Assembly (NCBI RefSeq): GCF_900108945.1
Contig: NZ_FNYE01000035.1
Span: 1 to 64,000, forward strand
Reading direction: 5' to 3'
Length of the DNA: 64,000 nt
DNA from: Paraburkholderia diazotrophica
GTDB taxonomy: Bacteria > Pseudomonadota > Gammaproteobacteria > Burkholderiales > Burkholderiaceae
Part shown: one piece after another, positions 52,177 to 60,665 of the stretch
How positions within the stretch are numbered: position 1 is the first letter of the stretch
Layout of the letters: every line of letters starts with the position of its first letter
Made by a program: the position numbers and the translations under genes
The notes under the pieces: generated by a model
Database searches by the model: none
The model's input: only the letters and a program-made list of their open reading frames with translations
Told to the model about the DNA's origin: nothing

Positions 52177-52626
52177 ATGAGAGGGCGAAGGCAGCCAGGG
52201 CACAGTGCCGTGTTCACCATCCTGTTGGTCGACGACGATACCAAACTCCTCCACGCGCTCCAGACGGTGCTTGAGGGAGAAGGCTATCGGGTTCTCACTG
52301 CGCCCGACGGGGAGATAGCAACCGCCATCGCCGTGAAAAACCTTCCGGATCTGGTTATAACGGATTGGATGATGCCCCGCGTCGATGGCGTCGCACTATG
52401 CACGCGCATCAAGGCCGACCCGACGACCAATAACATTCCCGTCGTGATGTGGTCGGCTGCGTTGCTTCCCCTTCCCGAGGAGCCGCTATGGAACGTGTTC
52501 CTCCGCAAGCCGATACCCATCGAGCGCCTGCTTGAGGCTATAACGAACCTTCTGCATCGACCCGTGGCGCTGCCCAGTCGATGTACACAGATCAGCGGCG
52601 AGCCGCCGGCGACAGGTGCTGGTTAA
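52177..52626 (+). CDS. Single-domain response regulator
   Basis: A 149-residue receiver with 'ILLVDDD', phospho-acceptor Asp63 in 'ITDWMMP' and Lys in 'FLRKPIPIE', followed by a short tail. No output domain. The ATG at 52177 or a GTG at 52210 could be the start. Such proteins relay phosphate between kinases or to protein targets; the GAF kinase nearby or the hybrid kinase at 7.6 kb are candidates. Confidence 0.78.
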   Translation: MRGRRQPGHSAVFTILLVDDDTKLLHALQTVLEGEGYRVLTAPDGEIATAIAVKNLPDLVITDWMMPRVDGVALCTRIKADPTTNNIPVVMWSAALLPLPEEPLWNVFLRKPIPIERLLEAITNLLHRPVALPSRCTQISGEPPATGAG

Positions 52627-52682
52627 ACGCAGTGTCCCAGGCGCCCGATATCATTTTCCGGCGCATGTGATGCCCGTTGTCC

Positions 52683-53222
52683 TCATGAATGGCCTGAACC
52701 GCTGGAGCCGTTGGCGTTCGCTTTGGCCTGCGCCACTGACCTGTCGACGGTGCCTTTGTCGCGTGCACGTCTGCCCGCATGTTCGGCGAGCTGCAGATAC
52801 GCATCGGCGACGCGCCTCAAGTCGTCTTCCGACGCATCCTCAATGCCGATCAGAGCGTCGCTCGCGGTTTTCTGCGATGCCAGGAGTTCGTTGAGCTTCA
52901 GATGAACGGCAACGCTATCCTTGTTCTGGCTCTGCTGGATCAGGAAGACCATCAGGAAAGTGACGACGGTCGTCCCGGTGTTGATGACCAGTTGCCAGGC
53001 ATCCGAGTAGTGAAAAAACGGTCCCGATACAAGCCATGCCACGATGGTTATCACGGCAAGGCCGAACACTACGGGCGAGCCCGCCCATCGCGTGACGGCC
53101 GCGGCGAACCTGTCGAATGCGCGTGTAACAGGGTTCCCGGTGGCGTAGGCCGGACTTGACGTGTCCGGCACGGTCTCAAGACGGTCGACAGGACGACGGT
53201 CGGTTGAATGTGTGGAACGCAT
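52683..53222 (-). CDS. Low-affinity iron permease family protein
   Basis: A 179-residue protein with two membrane helices ('VFGLAVITIVAWLVSGPFF' and 'WQLVINTGTTVVTFLMVFL') followed by 'IQQSQNKDSVAVHLKLNELL', the signature of the bacterial low-affinity iron permease (Fet4-like small) family. GGAGG lies before the start at 53222. Its transport function is inferred from the family name only. A cytoplasmic helical tail carries the Glu/Asp-rich 'EDASEDDLRRV' segment. Confidence 0.87.
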   Translation of the reverse strand: MRSTHSTDRRPVDRLETVPDTSSPAYATGNPVTRAFDRFAAAVTRWAGSPVVFGLAVITIVAWLVSGPFFHYSDAWQLVINTGTTVVTFLMVFLIQQSQNKDSVAVHLKLNELLASQKTASDALIGIEDASEDDLRRVADAYLQLAEHAGRRARDKGTVDRSVAQAKANANGSSGSGHS

Positions 53223-53588
53223 GAGACCTCCATAGCGACGTTGCCTTGTTTCGCCGCGCAAGGCTCGCGGTAATCAGCGTCGGCAAACGACGCGTTGGGG
53301 CTTTTCGAGCGCTCAGCAAGCCCTATGCCGATGATTTGCATTGAATGGCCGTCAGTCGCCAGCGGTGGCGAGGACCTGTCCGAGCCCGCGTACGAAAACA
53401 TCGACACAATGAATGCAACTATGGCACTTGCTTCCGCAAACATTTGCGCGCCGCAATTTGTGCGCGGTCCGAGGTCAATTGGAATAAAACGGCCTAAATC
53501 AACGAGCGAAAACAGAAGGACGTTTTAAACCGGGCCGCTGCCGCCTTTAAGCAGATCCGGCAGATTCGGCACTGAGCGTTTTTACCGC
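53223..53588. other. Intergenic region
   Basis: The gap between the iron permease (minus) and the hemoglobin operon (plus) is 545 bases. Its left two thirds have no supported ORF, with an AT-rich block around 53455-53530. The sigma-28-like promoter of the right operon begins at 53589. Confidence 0.4.
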
Positions 53589-53616
53589 TAAAGTTGCTGA
53601 CGCCTGATGCCGATAA
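53589..53616 (+). promoter_or_regulatory. Sigma-28 (FliA)-type promoter
   Basis: TAAAGTT (53589-53595) and a perfect GCCGATAA (53609-53616) form a FliA-like -35/-10 pair. The spacing is 16 bases between TAAA and GCCGATAA, one more than the usual 15. It lies 150 bases upstream of the four-gene operon that ends with a c-di-GMP enzyme. Confidence 0.55.
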
Positions 53617-53767
53617 GCGAGAGGTCAGCCGACGCTCCGTTGATCGACGAGATCCGACGACCCGCCGCGCGACGAGAAGAACATGTATCCAATATCGCGA
53701 AACATCATGCTGCGCGGCCGGCCACGTGTTGCCCGCCGCGCGACGCAATCTCTTTTTGTCAAACGAT

Positions 53768-54685
53768 ATGCGTTGCAGAACTCCCGCACGCGCTGTCGCC
53801 AACGCGTTGCTCGCGGCGCTTGCAATCCACGCTTCCATCGTTCGTGCAGGCGAGCCGGCCGCCAACGACGCGCCCGCCGTTCCATTGACGGGCGGCAAGC
53901 TGCTGCTTACGGGCGGCGTATCCGAAATCGAAGGCGCGGCGGGAGGCGGCCTTACGCCGTGGGCCGTGATCGGTGGCTACGGCACCGCATCGCAACTGGG
54001 CGCGAATGCGCACGCCACCTACGTGCACACCCAGGACTTTGCGCTGACGACCTACGGCGCGCTCGTGGGCGTCGCGAACCGCGTCGAGATCTCGATTGCG
54101 CGCCAGGTGTTCGACACCCGCGACGCCGGCGCGCAGCTGGGTCTCGGCTCGGGCTTCAGGTTCGATATGGACACGATCGGGCTGAAGGTGCGTCTGTTCG
54201 GCGATGCCGTCCTCGATCAGGATACGTGGGTGCCGCAAATCGCCGCCGGCATTCAGTTCAAGCACAACGAACAGGGCGACGTCGTGAAGGCGGTCGGCGC
54301 GACGAGCACTTCGGGCACCGACTTCTACCTGTCCGCAAGCAAGCTGCTGCTCGCGCAAAGCCTGTTGCTCAACGGCACATTGCGATTCACCAAGGCGAAC
54401 CAGTTCGGCCTGCTCGGCTTCGGGGGCGACAAGTCGAACGCGTATCACCCGGAATTCGAGGCATCCGTTGCGTATCTGCTGTCACGCAACGTTGCCGTGG
54501 GCGCCGAGTACCGCAGCAAGCCGGATAACCTCGGCTTCGCGCGCGAGCAGGACGCGTACGACGCGTTCGTCGCGTGGGCGCCGACGAAGCATGTTTCCCT
54601 GACGCTCGCGTATGTGTCGCTGGGCGATATCGCGACGATACGCAATCAGCGCGGCGCATACGCGTCGCTGCAAGTGGGGTTCTGA
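53768..54685 (+). CDS. DUF3034-family outer-membrane protein
   Basis: A 305-residue protein with a signal peptide (residues 1-27, cleaved near 'VRAGEP'). The mature chain is made of alternating amphipathic strands ending in a terminal Phe ('YASLQVGF'), as expected of an outer-membrane beta-barrel. 'LTGGVSEIEGAAGGGLTPWAVIGGYG' recalls DUF3034. It is the first gene of a coupled operon: its TGA overlaps the next ATG (TGATG). It may be a pore or receptor feeding the periplasmic partners. Confidence 0.78.
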   Translation: MRCRTPARAVANALLAALAIHASIVRAGEPAANDAPAVPLTGGKLLLTGGVSEIEGAAGGGLTPWAVIGGYGTASQLGANAHATYVHTQDFALTTYGALVGVANRVEISIARQVFDTRDAGAQLGLGSGFRFDMDTIGLKVRLFGDAVLDQDTWVPQIAAGIQFKHNEQGDVVKAVGATSTSGTDFYLSASKLLLAQSLLLNGTLRFTKANQFGLLGFGGDKSNAYHPEFEASVAYLLSRNVAVGAEYRSKPDNLGFAREQDAYDAFVAWAPTKHVSLTLAYVSLGDIATIRNQRGAYASLQVGF

Positions 54686-55143
54686 TGAAACGCGCACTTT
54701 CATGCATTCGACGCCTCGCGTGCGTTACATGTGCCGCCATGCCGCTTGCCGTGCTGCTCTTCGCTGCCCCCGCGCATGCCGACGACGATTCGCTCTATCG
54801 GACCTTCGGCGGACAGGCCGGCCTCGCGAAGATCATCGACGACTTCTACGATCTGGTGCTCAAGGACCCGCGCACAGCACCCTATTTCGACGGCGCGCCT
54901 ATCAGGCGCATCAAGCAGAAGCTCGGCGAGCAGTTGTGCGTGCTGCTGGGCGGCCCGTGCACCTACACGGGCCGCACGATGAAGCGCACGCACGAAGGTC
55001 AGAACATCGACCGCGCCGCGTTCAACGCGGCCGTCGAGGATCTGCAAACGGCCATGGACAAAAACGGCGTGCCGTTTCACGCGCAAAACAAATTGCTTGC
55101 GAAACTCGCGCCGATGTATCGAGACATCCAGGACCGGGAATGA
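54685..55143 (+). CDS. Exported group I truncated hemoglobin
   Basis: A 152-residue protein. Residues 1-32 are a signal peptide (cleavage near 'AHADDD'), unusual for this family, which is normally cytoplasmic. The rest is a group I truncated globin: 'GGQAGLAKIIDDFYDLVLKD' with the B10 Tyr55 region, 'GGPCTYTGRTM' and the proximal haem ligand His103 in 'RTHEGQNI'. Two Cys (85 and 92) could form a disulfide in the periplasm. It probably binds O2 or NO. It overlaps both neighbours, so it is co-translated with them. Confidence 0.87.
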   Translation: MKRALSCIRRLACVTCAAMPLAVLLFAAPAHADDDSLYRTFGGQAGLAKIIDDFYDLVLKDPRTAPYFDGAPIRRIKQKLGEQLCVLLGGPCTYTGRTMKRTHEGQNIDRAAFNAAVEDLQTAMDKNGVPFHAQNKLLAKLAPMYRDIQDRE

Positions 55144-55796
55144 ACACGACAGCACGTCCTTTCATCTGCAACGGCAAACACCGCAAACGCGCGCTGCTCG
55201 CGACGGCCGTCCTCGCGCTCGGCTGCCACTTCGCGAGCGCGAGCGCCGCGAGCCTGCAGATTTCGGTGATCGATCAGACGGGAGCGCCCGTGCGCGATGC
55301 CGTTGTCTACGCGACACCCGTCAGCGGCAAGCTGCCTGCGGCAAAACCGGCCGCCGCGATCATCGATCAGATCAAGCGCAAGTTCGTACCGATGGTGTCA
55401 GTGGTGCAGACGGGAACCGCGATCACGTTTCCGAACAAGGACAACTTCGAACACGACGTGTACTCGTTTTCTCCTGCGAAGAAGTTCGAGTTGCATCTGT
55501 ACCACGGCGTGCCCGCGAACCCGGTCGTCTTCGACAAGCCTGGTGTCGTCGTGATGGGCTGCAACATTCACGATTCGATGGTCGCGTACCTGCTCGTCGT
55601 CGACACGCCCTGGTTCGCGAAAACGGACGCGAGCGGCCACGCGACGATCGATAACCTACCCGCCGACAGCTACAGGCTCACCGCGTGGCACTACCGCCTC
55701 GTGGATACGCATGCGCTGCCGGCGCAAACCACGGCGGTGAGCGCCGACACGAAAGCGTCGTTCAGGCTGAACCTGTCGGCTCAAACGCCGGAGTAA
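55140..55796 (+). CDS. Exported cupredoxin-like (methylamine utilization-type) protein
   Basis: A 218-residue protein with a signal peptide ending near Ala37. The fold region has the copper ligand pattern of blue copper proteins: His105 ('NFEHDVYSF'), Cys141 and His144 ('MGCNIHDSM') and Met147. It is annotated in related genomes as a methylamine utilization protein, but no methylamine dehydrogenase is nearby. A C-terminal transthyretin-like beta segment follows ('DASGHATIDNLPADSYRL'). The ATG overlaps the hemoglobin stop (ATGA). A redox partner for the hemoglobin or the sensor downstream is plausible. Confidence 0.82.
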   Translation: MNTTARPFICNGKHRKRALLATAVLALGCHFASASAASLQISVIDQTGAPVRDAVVYATPVSGKLPAAKPAAAIIDQIKRKFVPMVSVVQTGTAITFPNKDNFEHDVYSFSPAKKFELHLYHGVPANPVVFDKPGVVVMGCNIHDSMVAYLLVVDTPWFAKTDASGHATIDNLPADSYRLTAWHYRLVDTHALPAQTTAVSADTKASFRLNLSAQTPE

Positions 55797-55803
55797 GCAA
55801 GCG

Positions 55804-58140
55804 ATGCGATTCCATAGCCTGCGCGCCCGTATCGCGATCGTCGTCGTGCTGCTGATGCTCGCCGTGCAGCTTGCCGGCTATGCCGTCATCAGCACGGTGA
55901 TCCGCTCGAACGCGCGCAGCAACTCCGAGCGACAACTGGCCGTCGCCGAAAACGTGTTTCGCCAGGTGCTGCGCGCGAACGGCGAAAAGCTCACGCAGGC
56001 CGCGACGGTCGTCGCAGCGGACTTCGGCTTTCGCGAAGCCGTTGCGACGCACGACGAGAACACCGTCGTCTCGGCGTTGAGGAATCACGGCAGCCGCATC
56101 GATGCGGACATCGTGATGCTCGCGACTCCGGACGGCAAGGTGACGGCAGACAGCCGCGGCCCGTCGCAAGGCGCTGCGCCGTTCCCGCTCGCGAGCCTGA
56201 TCCGCACAGCCGTGCGGCGCGGCGATGCGTCGTCGATCGTGCCGATAGACGGCAAGCTGTACCAGGTCGTCGCCGTGCCCGTCAAGGCGCCCGTAACGAT
56301 CGCGTGGGTCGCCATGGGCTTCGTGATCGACGACAAGACGGCGCGCGACATCGCAACCCTCACGTCGCTCGATGTATCGTTCCTCGATCGCCTTTCCGAT
56401 GGGCGCTGGAGCGTGCTCGCGAGTTCGATGCCCGATGCGCGCCACGCGCACGCGAGCATCGCCGATATCGCCGACGAGAACTACGCAACGCGCGTCGTGC
56501 TGCTGCAATCGGGCGGCGAAACCATTGCGGTGATGCTGCAGCGCTCACTGCACGAGATCACGGCGCCGTTTCATCGGCTGCAGTCGGTTCTCGCATTCAT
56601 CACGGCGGTCGGTGTGCTGCTATCGATTGTCGGCAGCATGCTCACCGCGCGCAGCGTGACGCGGCCCGTGCAGGCGCTGATGCATTTTTCGCGGCGTGTC
56701 GAGAGCGGCAACTACGATCAGCCGATCGAGGTCTCGCATCAGGACGAGCTCGGCAAGCTCGCCAAGGCGTTCAACCACATGCAGCAGGCGATTTCGGAAC
56801 GCGAGAGGCACATTACCGAGCTCGCGTATATGGACCGTCTGACGGGCCTCGCCAATCGCGCGATGTTCAACGACCGTCTGCAAGCCGGGATCGAACACGC
56901 ACGGGCACAGGCGGACGATGGCGACGCGCCGCTCACGTTCAGCGTGATGATGATGGACCTCGACCGCTTCAAGTATGTCAACGATACGCTCGGGCATCCC
57001 ATCGGCGATCAGCTTCTGTGCGAAGTGGCAACGCGTTTGCGCAATGCGCTGCACAGCAAGGATCTCGTCGCGCGTCTAGGCGGCGACGAGTTCGGCGTTC
57101 TCCTGCCCGCCGACGACAATGATGGTGCGCAGCGCGTGGCCGCGCATCTGATCAAGACGCTTGAAGTGCCGATCACGATCGAAGGACAGCTCGTCGATGT
57201 GGGCGCGAGCATCGGCATCGTCACCTGGCCGCAGCACGGCGCCGACATGAACGTGCTGATGCGCCGCGCCGATATCGCGATGTATGTCGCGAAGCGCACC
57301 AATACCGGCTTCGCGGTCTACGACGAGAAGCACGATCACAACAGCGCCGAACGTCTGTCGCTGATGAGCGAACTGCGCCAGGCGGTCGAGCAGGATCAGC
57401 TGATGTTGTACTACCAGCCGAAGCTCGATCTGGCGTCGGGCACCGTCAAGTATGTCGAAGCGCTCGTGCGCTGGGAGCATCCGACGCGCGGCTTCGTGTC
57501 ACCCGACCAGTTCATTCCGTTTGCCGAACAGACGGGCTATATCAAGGCGATCTCGCATTGGGTCGCGGACAAGGCGATCGGCCAGTGCGCGACGTGGCGC
57601 GCGGCGGGGATCGAGCTGGCCGTGTCGGTTAACGTGTCGGCGCGCGAACTGATCCAGTCGACGCTGCCTGAGACGTTCAGCGCGCTGCTGAGCAAGCATG
57701 GCGTGCCGCCCGAGCTCGTGTGGATCGAGATCACGGAGAGCGCGATCATGGACGATCCCAATCACGCTATCGAGACGCTCGACCGCCTGCACGCACTCGG
57801 CATTCGCCTTGCCGTCGACGACTTCGGCACGGGCTATTCGTCGCTCTCGTATCTGAAACGGATGCCCGTCGACGAACTGAAGATCGACAAGTCATTCGTG
57901 ATGGCCATGACGCATCACAAGGACGATGAGACCATCGTGCGCTCGACCATCGATCTCGCGCACAACATGGGCCTCAAAGTGGTGGCCGAAGGCGTCGAAA
58001 CCGAAGATGTGCTCGGGCGGCTCCGCGACTTGGGCTGCGATCTTGTGCAGGGCTTCCATCTGAGCCGTCCGTTGCCGCCGTCACGGCTCGAAGCATGGCT
58101 CATCGAGTGGGAAATCCGCCAGACGGCGGACGAGGCCTGA
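55804..58140 (+). CDS. Membrane GGDEF-EAL c-di-GMP enzyme with periplasmic sensor
   Basis: A 778-residue protein. TM1 at residues ~8-33, a ~220-residue periplasmic domain of the double-cache/CHASE type, TM2 near ~260-282, HAMP (~283-336), GGDEF with an intact G426-G-D-E-F motif, and EAL with E552-A-L and the downstream 'DDFGTGYSSLSYL'. Both halves look catalytic: diguanylate cyclase making c-di-GMP and phosphodiesterase degrading it. It starts 7 bases after the cupredoxin gene. A signal from the periplasmic hemoglobin/cupredoxin pair could set its output. Confidence 0.92.
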   Translation: MRFHSLRARIAIVVVLLMLAVQLAGYAVISTVIRSNARSNSERQLAVAENVFRQVLRANGEKLTQAATVVAADFGFREAVATHDENTVVSALRNHGSRIDADIVMLATPDGKVTADSRGPSQGAAPFPLASLIRTAVRRGDASSIVPIDGKLYQVVAVPVKAPVTIAWVAMGFVIDDKTARDIATLTSLDVSFLDRLSDGRWSVLASSMPDARHAHASIADIADENYATRVVLLQSGGETIAVMLQRSLHEITAPFHRLQSVLAFITAVGVLLSIVGSMLTARSVTRPVQALMHFSRRVESGNYDQPIEVSHQDELGKLAKAFNHMQQAISERERHITELAYMDRLTGLANRAMFNDRLQAGIEHARAQADDGDAPLTFSVMMMDLDRFKYVNDTLGHPIGDQLLCEVATRLRNALHSKDLVARLGGDEFGVLLPADDNDGAQRVAAHLIKTLEVPITIEGQLVDVGASIGIVTWPQHGADMNVLMRRADIAMYVAKRTNTGFAVYDEKHDHNSAERLSLMSELRQAVEQDQLMLYYQPKLDLASGTVKYVEALVRWEHPTRGFVSPDQFIPFAEQTGYIKAISHWVADKAIGQCATWRAAGIELAVSVNVSARELIQSTLPETFSALLSKHGVPPELVWIEITESAIMDDPNHAIETLDRLHALGIRLAVDDFGTGYSSLSYLKRMPVDELKIDKSFVMAMTHHKDDETIVRSTIDLAHNMGLKVVAEGVETEDVLGRLRDLGCDLVQGFHLSRPLPPSRLEAWLIEWEIRQTADEA

Positions 58141-58152
58141 TGTCGTCTGAAA

Positions 58153-58188
58153 CGTGGGCATGCCCGTTACGCGATAACGACGCCCACG
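58153..58188. terminator. Nested hairpin at the end of the c-di-GMP operon
   Basis: CGTGGGC (58153-58159) pairs with GCCCACG (58182-58188), and inside it CGTTA pairs with TAACG around a CGCGA loop. The structure begins 12 bases after the GGDEF-EAL stop, between convergent genes, and is likely to end transcription or protect the transcript end. Confidence 0.5.
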
Positions 58189-58278
58189 GTTACGGTCAGT
58201 CGATTAGCGAACGCGGCACGGCACGGCCCACGAACGGTTATCTGCGCGGCGTGACAGAGGGCTTGAGTTGCGAAGCAA

Positions 58279-58446
58279 TTAACAGTTTCCCTTCTTCGCC
58301 TGTCCGGGCGGACAGAATCCATTGCCCGGCCCTCCTTGCGGCTTGCCTTGCGGCGCGACGACTACGCCAGGCTGATCGGGTACATACACCGCGCACCCCG
58401 AGAGCACAGTTACAGCGACTGCCAACAGCGTCATGATCGTTTTCAT
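58279..58446 (-). CDS. Tiny lipoprotein (55 residues)
   Basis: Minus-strand frame from ATG 58446: a signal segment 'MKTIMTLLAVAVTVLSGC' with the lipobox LSGC at Cys18, then a short mature part rich in Gly, Pro and Gln with two further Cys ('GNGFCPPGQ' and the C-terminal 'KKGNC'). It would be anchored to a membrane and could form one disulfide. It lies 48 bases downstream of the DUF4382 lipoprotein gene, separated by the hairpin at 58459-58482. I do not recognise the family. Confidence 0.75.
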   Translation of the reverse strand: MKTIMTLLAVAVTVLSGCAVYVPDQPGVVVAPQGKPQGGPGNGFCPPGQAKKGNC

Positions 58447-58458
58447 TGAATGTGCGCC

Positions 58459-58482
58459 GGGAGGGACCGTTGCGTCCCTCCC
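58459..58482 (-). terminator. Perfect 9-base hairpin between two lipoprotein genes
   Basis: GGGAGGGAC - CGTTGC - GTCCCTCCC forms a perfect 9-base-pair stem. It sits right after the DUF4382 stop and 12 bases before the small lipoprotein start codon. It can act as an attenuator or as a 3' end that reduces read-through into the small gene; it would also hide part of that gene's leader. Confidence 0.65.
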
Positions 58483-58494
58483 GCTTCCCCAAAA

Positions 58495-59670
58495 TCAGAA
58501 GTTGAAGTTGATGCCCGACTGGCTGCCAGCCGACACGTTGACATTGGTCGATTGCGTCGTGCCGCTCGCGCTGTCCGCTTCGACGGTATAAGCGCCAGCA
58601 GCACTGCCTGCCGGAGCCAATGCAACAGGCAATGTGCCTGCGTAAGTTCCCGTCATCGGCGCCGCTGCCGGGACGGCAAGCGTGTAAGCACCCGTATCGA
58701 GATTCGCGTTGACGGAAGCGACTTCATATGAGCCAGCACCGTCGTTCTGCAAGGCGCGCACGAGGGCCTGGGCAGACGCCGTCACGGTACCTGCAACCGT
58801 GTTCACCGTAGACGCCGGAAGCGTGATCGGTGCGGCAGTCGTGGCGATCGTCGTAGTCGCACTTGCCGTAACCGGTACCGAGTGGATGACGCCGTTCGCG
58901 TGCCCCGTCGGCTGCCGGTTGTCCACGATCACGACATCGTAGTTGCCGTTCGTCGAACTCTGGATCAATGGGCTGAGGACAAACTGGCCATTACTGTCAG
59001 CGACCGTGCCGCGAATCACATGACCGTTCTGTTCCGCGTAGACCGTGGCTCCCGCCTCGCCTGGCGCGACATAACCAGCGATGCTGCCGCTGACCACGGT
59101 CGGTGTAGCCGTTACCACGGGCTTCAGACTATAGCTGCCGTTGCCGCGCTGGACGATCGATTTGCACGCGTTGAAGTCCAGCACGAGATCCACCAATGTG
59201 TTCGCCTGAACCGTAAACGGCTGGATGATCTTGTATCCGCTCTGCGTTGCGCTCGGCGTGACTAACGGCTGCTCGGTACTCGTACCCGTGACCACGACGG
59301 AATTCGCAACCGAGTTGCCCTGATTCTGCGCCAGTACGAGTCGGATCTGCTGATACTGACCCGCAGCCAGCGGTGCGCGACCGAGGTCGGTCAGAACGCC
59401 ATTGGTCAGCGAAAGCAGATCGATCTTTTGCGGTGCCGGCAGCGCGATGTCGGTCCAGCCCCCGTCCGAATCGCCGGCCGTCGAGCTTGCATTGACGCGT
59501 ACCTTATCGACGGTCACATAGACATGGTCAAAACCGCACGACGGCGCATCGGTCATTGCCACATGCAGCGTGCCGGTTCCGCTGCCAGCGTTATCACCAC
59601 CGCCGCCGCCGCATGCTGCCAGCACCATAGGAAGTGCCAGCGTACAAAGCCACTTTCTAGTCGTTTTCAT
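58495..59670 (-). CDS. DUF4382-type exported lipoprotein
   Basis: A 391-residue lipoprotein: signal 'MKTTRKWLCTLALPMVLAAC' with lipobox Cys20, a Gly tract, then a DUF4382-like domain ('GTLHVAMTDAPSCGFDHVYVTVDKVRV', 'RLVLAQNQGNSV') to residue ~190. The C-terminal half is Thr/Ala-rich with repeated short beta segments that look like carboxypeptidase-regulatory-type folds ('GSIAGYVAPGEAGATVYAEQNG'). It is probably surface or periplasmic. The function of DUF4382 is unknown. Start 59670 is fixed by the lipoprotein signal. Confidence 0.82.
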   Translation of the reverse strand: MKTTRKWLCTLALPMVLAACGGGGGDNAGSGTGTLHVAMTDAPSCGFDHVYVTVDKVRVNASSTAGDSDGGWTDIALPAPQKIDLLSLTNGVLTDLGRAPLAAGQYQQIRLVLAQNQGNSVANSVVVTGTSTEQPLVTPSATQSGYKIIQPFTVQANTLVDLVLDFNACKSIVQRGNGSYSLKPVVTATPTVVSGSIAGYVAPGEAGATVYAEQNGHVIRGTVADSNGQFVLSPLIQSSTNGNYDVVIVDNRQPTGHANGVIHSVPVTASATTTIATTAAPITLPASTVNTVAGTVTASAQALVRALQNDGAGSYEVASVNANLDTGAYTLAVPAAAPMTGTYAGTLPVALAPAGSAAGAYTVEADSASGTTQSTNVNVSAGSQSGINFNF

Positions 59671-59888
59671 GGGAACCCCAGTTATTTGTTCTGTGAGCGG
59701 AAGGATACGGAAAGCTCCCGTAAGTTTGCTCGGCAAATTGCAATAATCTGTAACCGATATGTCGTGCCCGGTATATCGTCGGCATGCGCGCACATCATCT
59801 CGGCCATCATCGCGGCCAGGATTTCCGGTGCGTCAGCGATCGCGCGACACCGCCTTGACTGTCCGGCTCGCCAGAACTTGGCGAACGT

Positions 59889-60665
59889 CTATGTCCCTGT
59901 CTGATCCGGCGCAGTTCCCCTGACACCTGCTCGCCGGCCCGCGACCATCTCCACCAGCCAGTTCACGACGAGCGCGGTATACGCCCGCTGGCTGGGATCG
60001 TCCGATAGCCCGTGGTCCGCGCCTTCGATGATCCGGTACGTGAGCGAATGCGCCTGCAAAAAGGCCTGCAGATAGCTGGCGATCACGGTGTGCGGCACGA
60101 TCTCGTCGTGTTCTGATTCGACGAGCAGCACATCGCCGCCAAAACGGGCCGCCGCGCGCAACGCGCGATTGTCCGACGATGGCACGATGCGTTTGCGATA
60201 AGCGACGAGATCGTGTTCGACATGCAGAGCGCGCTTCGGCGTGTTCCATCCTTCGTCCAGGTAGAGCGCCGGTACGCGCAGACCTAGCCAGCGCACGGGA
60301 CGCAGCTCCGTCAGGATCGCCGCGAGATAGCCGCCGTAGCTGCTGCCGATGACGGCAACCGCATCGCGGTCGATCGACGGATGTGCAACGAGCGCATCGT
60401 AGGCGGCAAGCAGGTCCTGCAGATTGGTTTCCCGCGTCACGTTTTGCTGTTCGTCGAGCGTGCGCCCATGTCCCGTCAGATCGAAGGTCAGGCAGACGCA
60501 GCCGAATGCCGCCGTCTGCCGCGCGCGCTCGAGATACTGCCCCTGATTGCCGCCCCAGCCGTGCACGAAAAGAACGCCTGGCACCGTTGTCTTCGGTGCG
60601 AGCAGGGTCCCGTCGAGGTAGCCGTTCTCGACCTTGATCTGCACGCCATAACGTTCCGCTGTCAT
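59889..60665 (-). CDS. Alpha/beta hydrolase (dienelactone hydrolase-like)
   Basis: A 258-residue hydrolase: oxyanion region 'LFVHGWGGNQGQY', nucleophile Ser in 'VIGSSYGGYLAA', Asp in 'VESEHDEIVP' and His in 'EGADHGLSD'. No signal peptide. The ATG overlaps the stop of the DUF3182 gene, so the two are co-translated. The product of the partner, an ATP-grasp-like protein, may be the substrate or peptide-linked product. Confidence 0.87.
   Translation of the reverse strand: MTAERYGVQIKVENGYLDGTLLAPKTTVPGVLFVHGWGGNQGQYLERARQTAAFGCVCLTFDLTGHGRTLDEQQNVTRETNLQDLLAAYDALVAHPSIDRDAVAVIGSSYGGYLAAILTELRPVRWLGLRVPALYLDEGWNTPKRALHVEHDLVAYRKRIVPSSDNRALRAAARFGGDVLLVESEHDEIVPHTVIASYLQAFLQAHSLTYRIIEGADHGLSDDPSQRAYTALVVNWLVEMVAGRRAGVRGTAPDQTGT

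Noticed and set aside
52592..52804. 70-codon minus-strand ORF
   Set aside because: It overlaps the iron permease gene on the same strand in another frame and the end of the response regulator; no motif.
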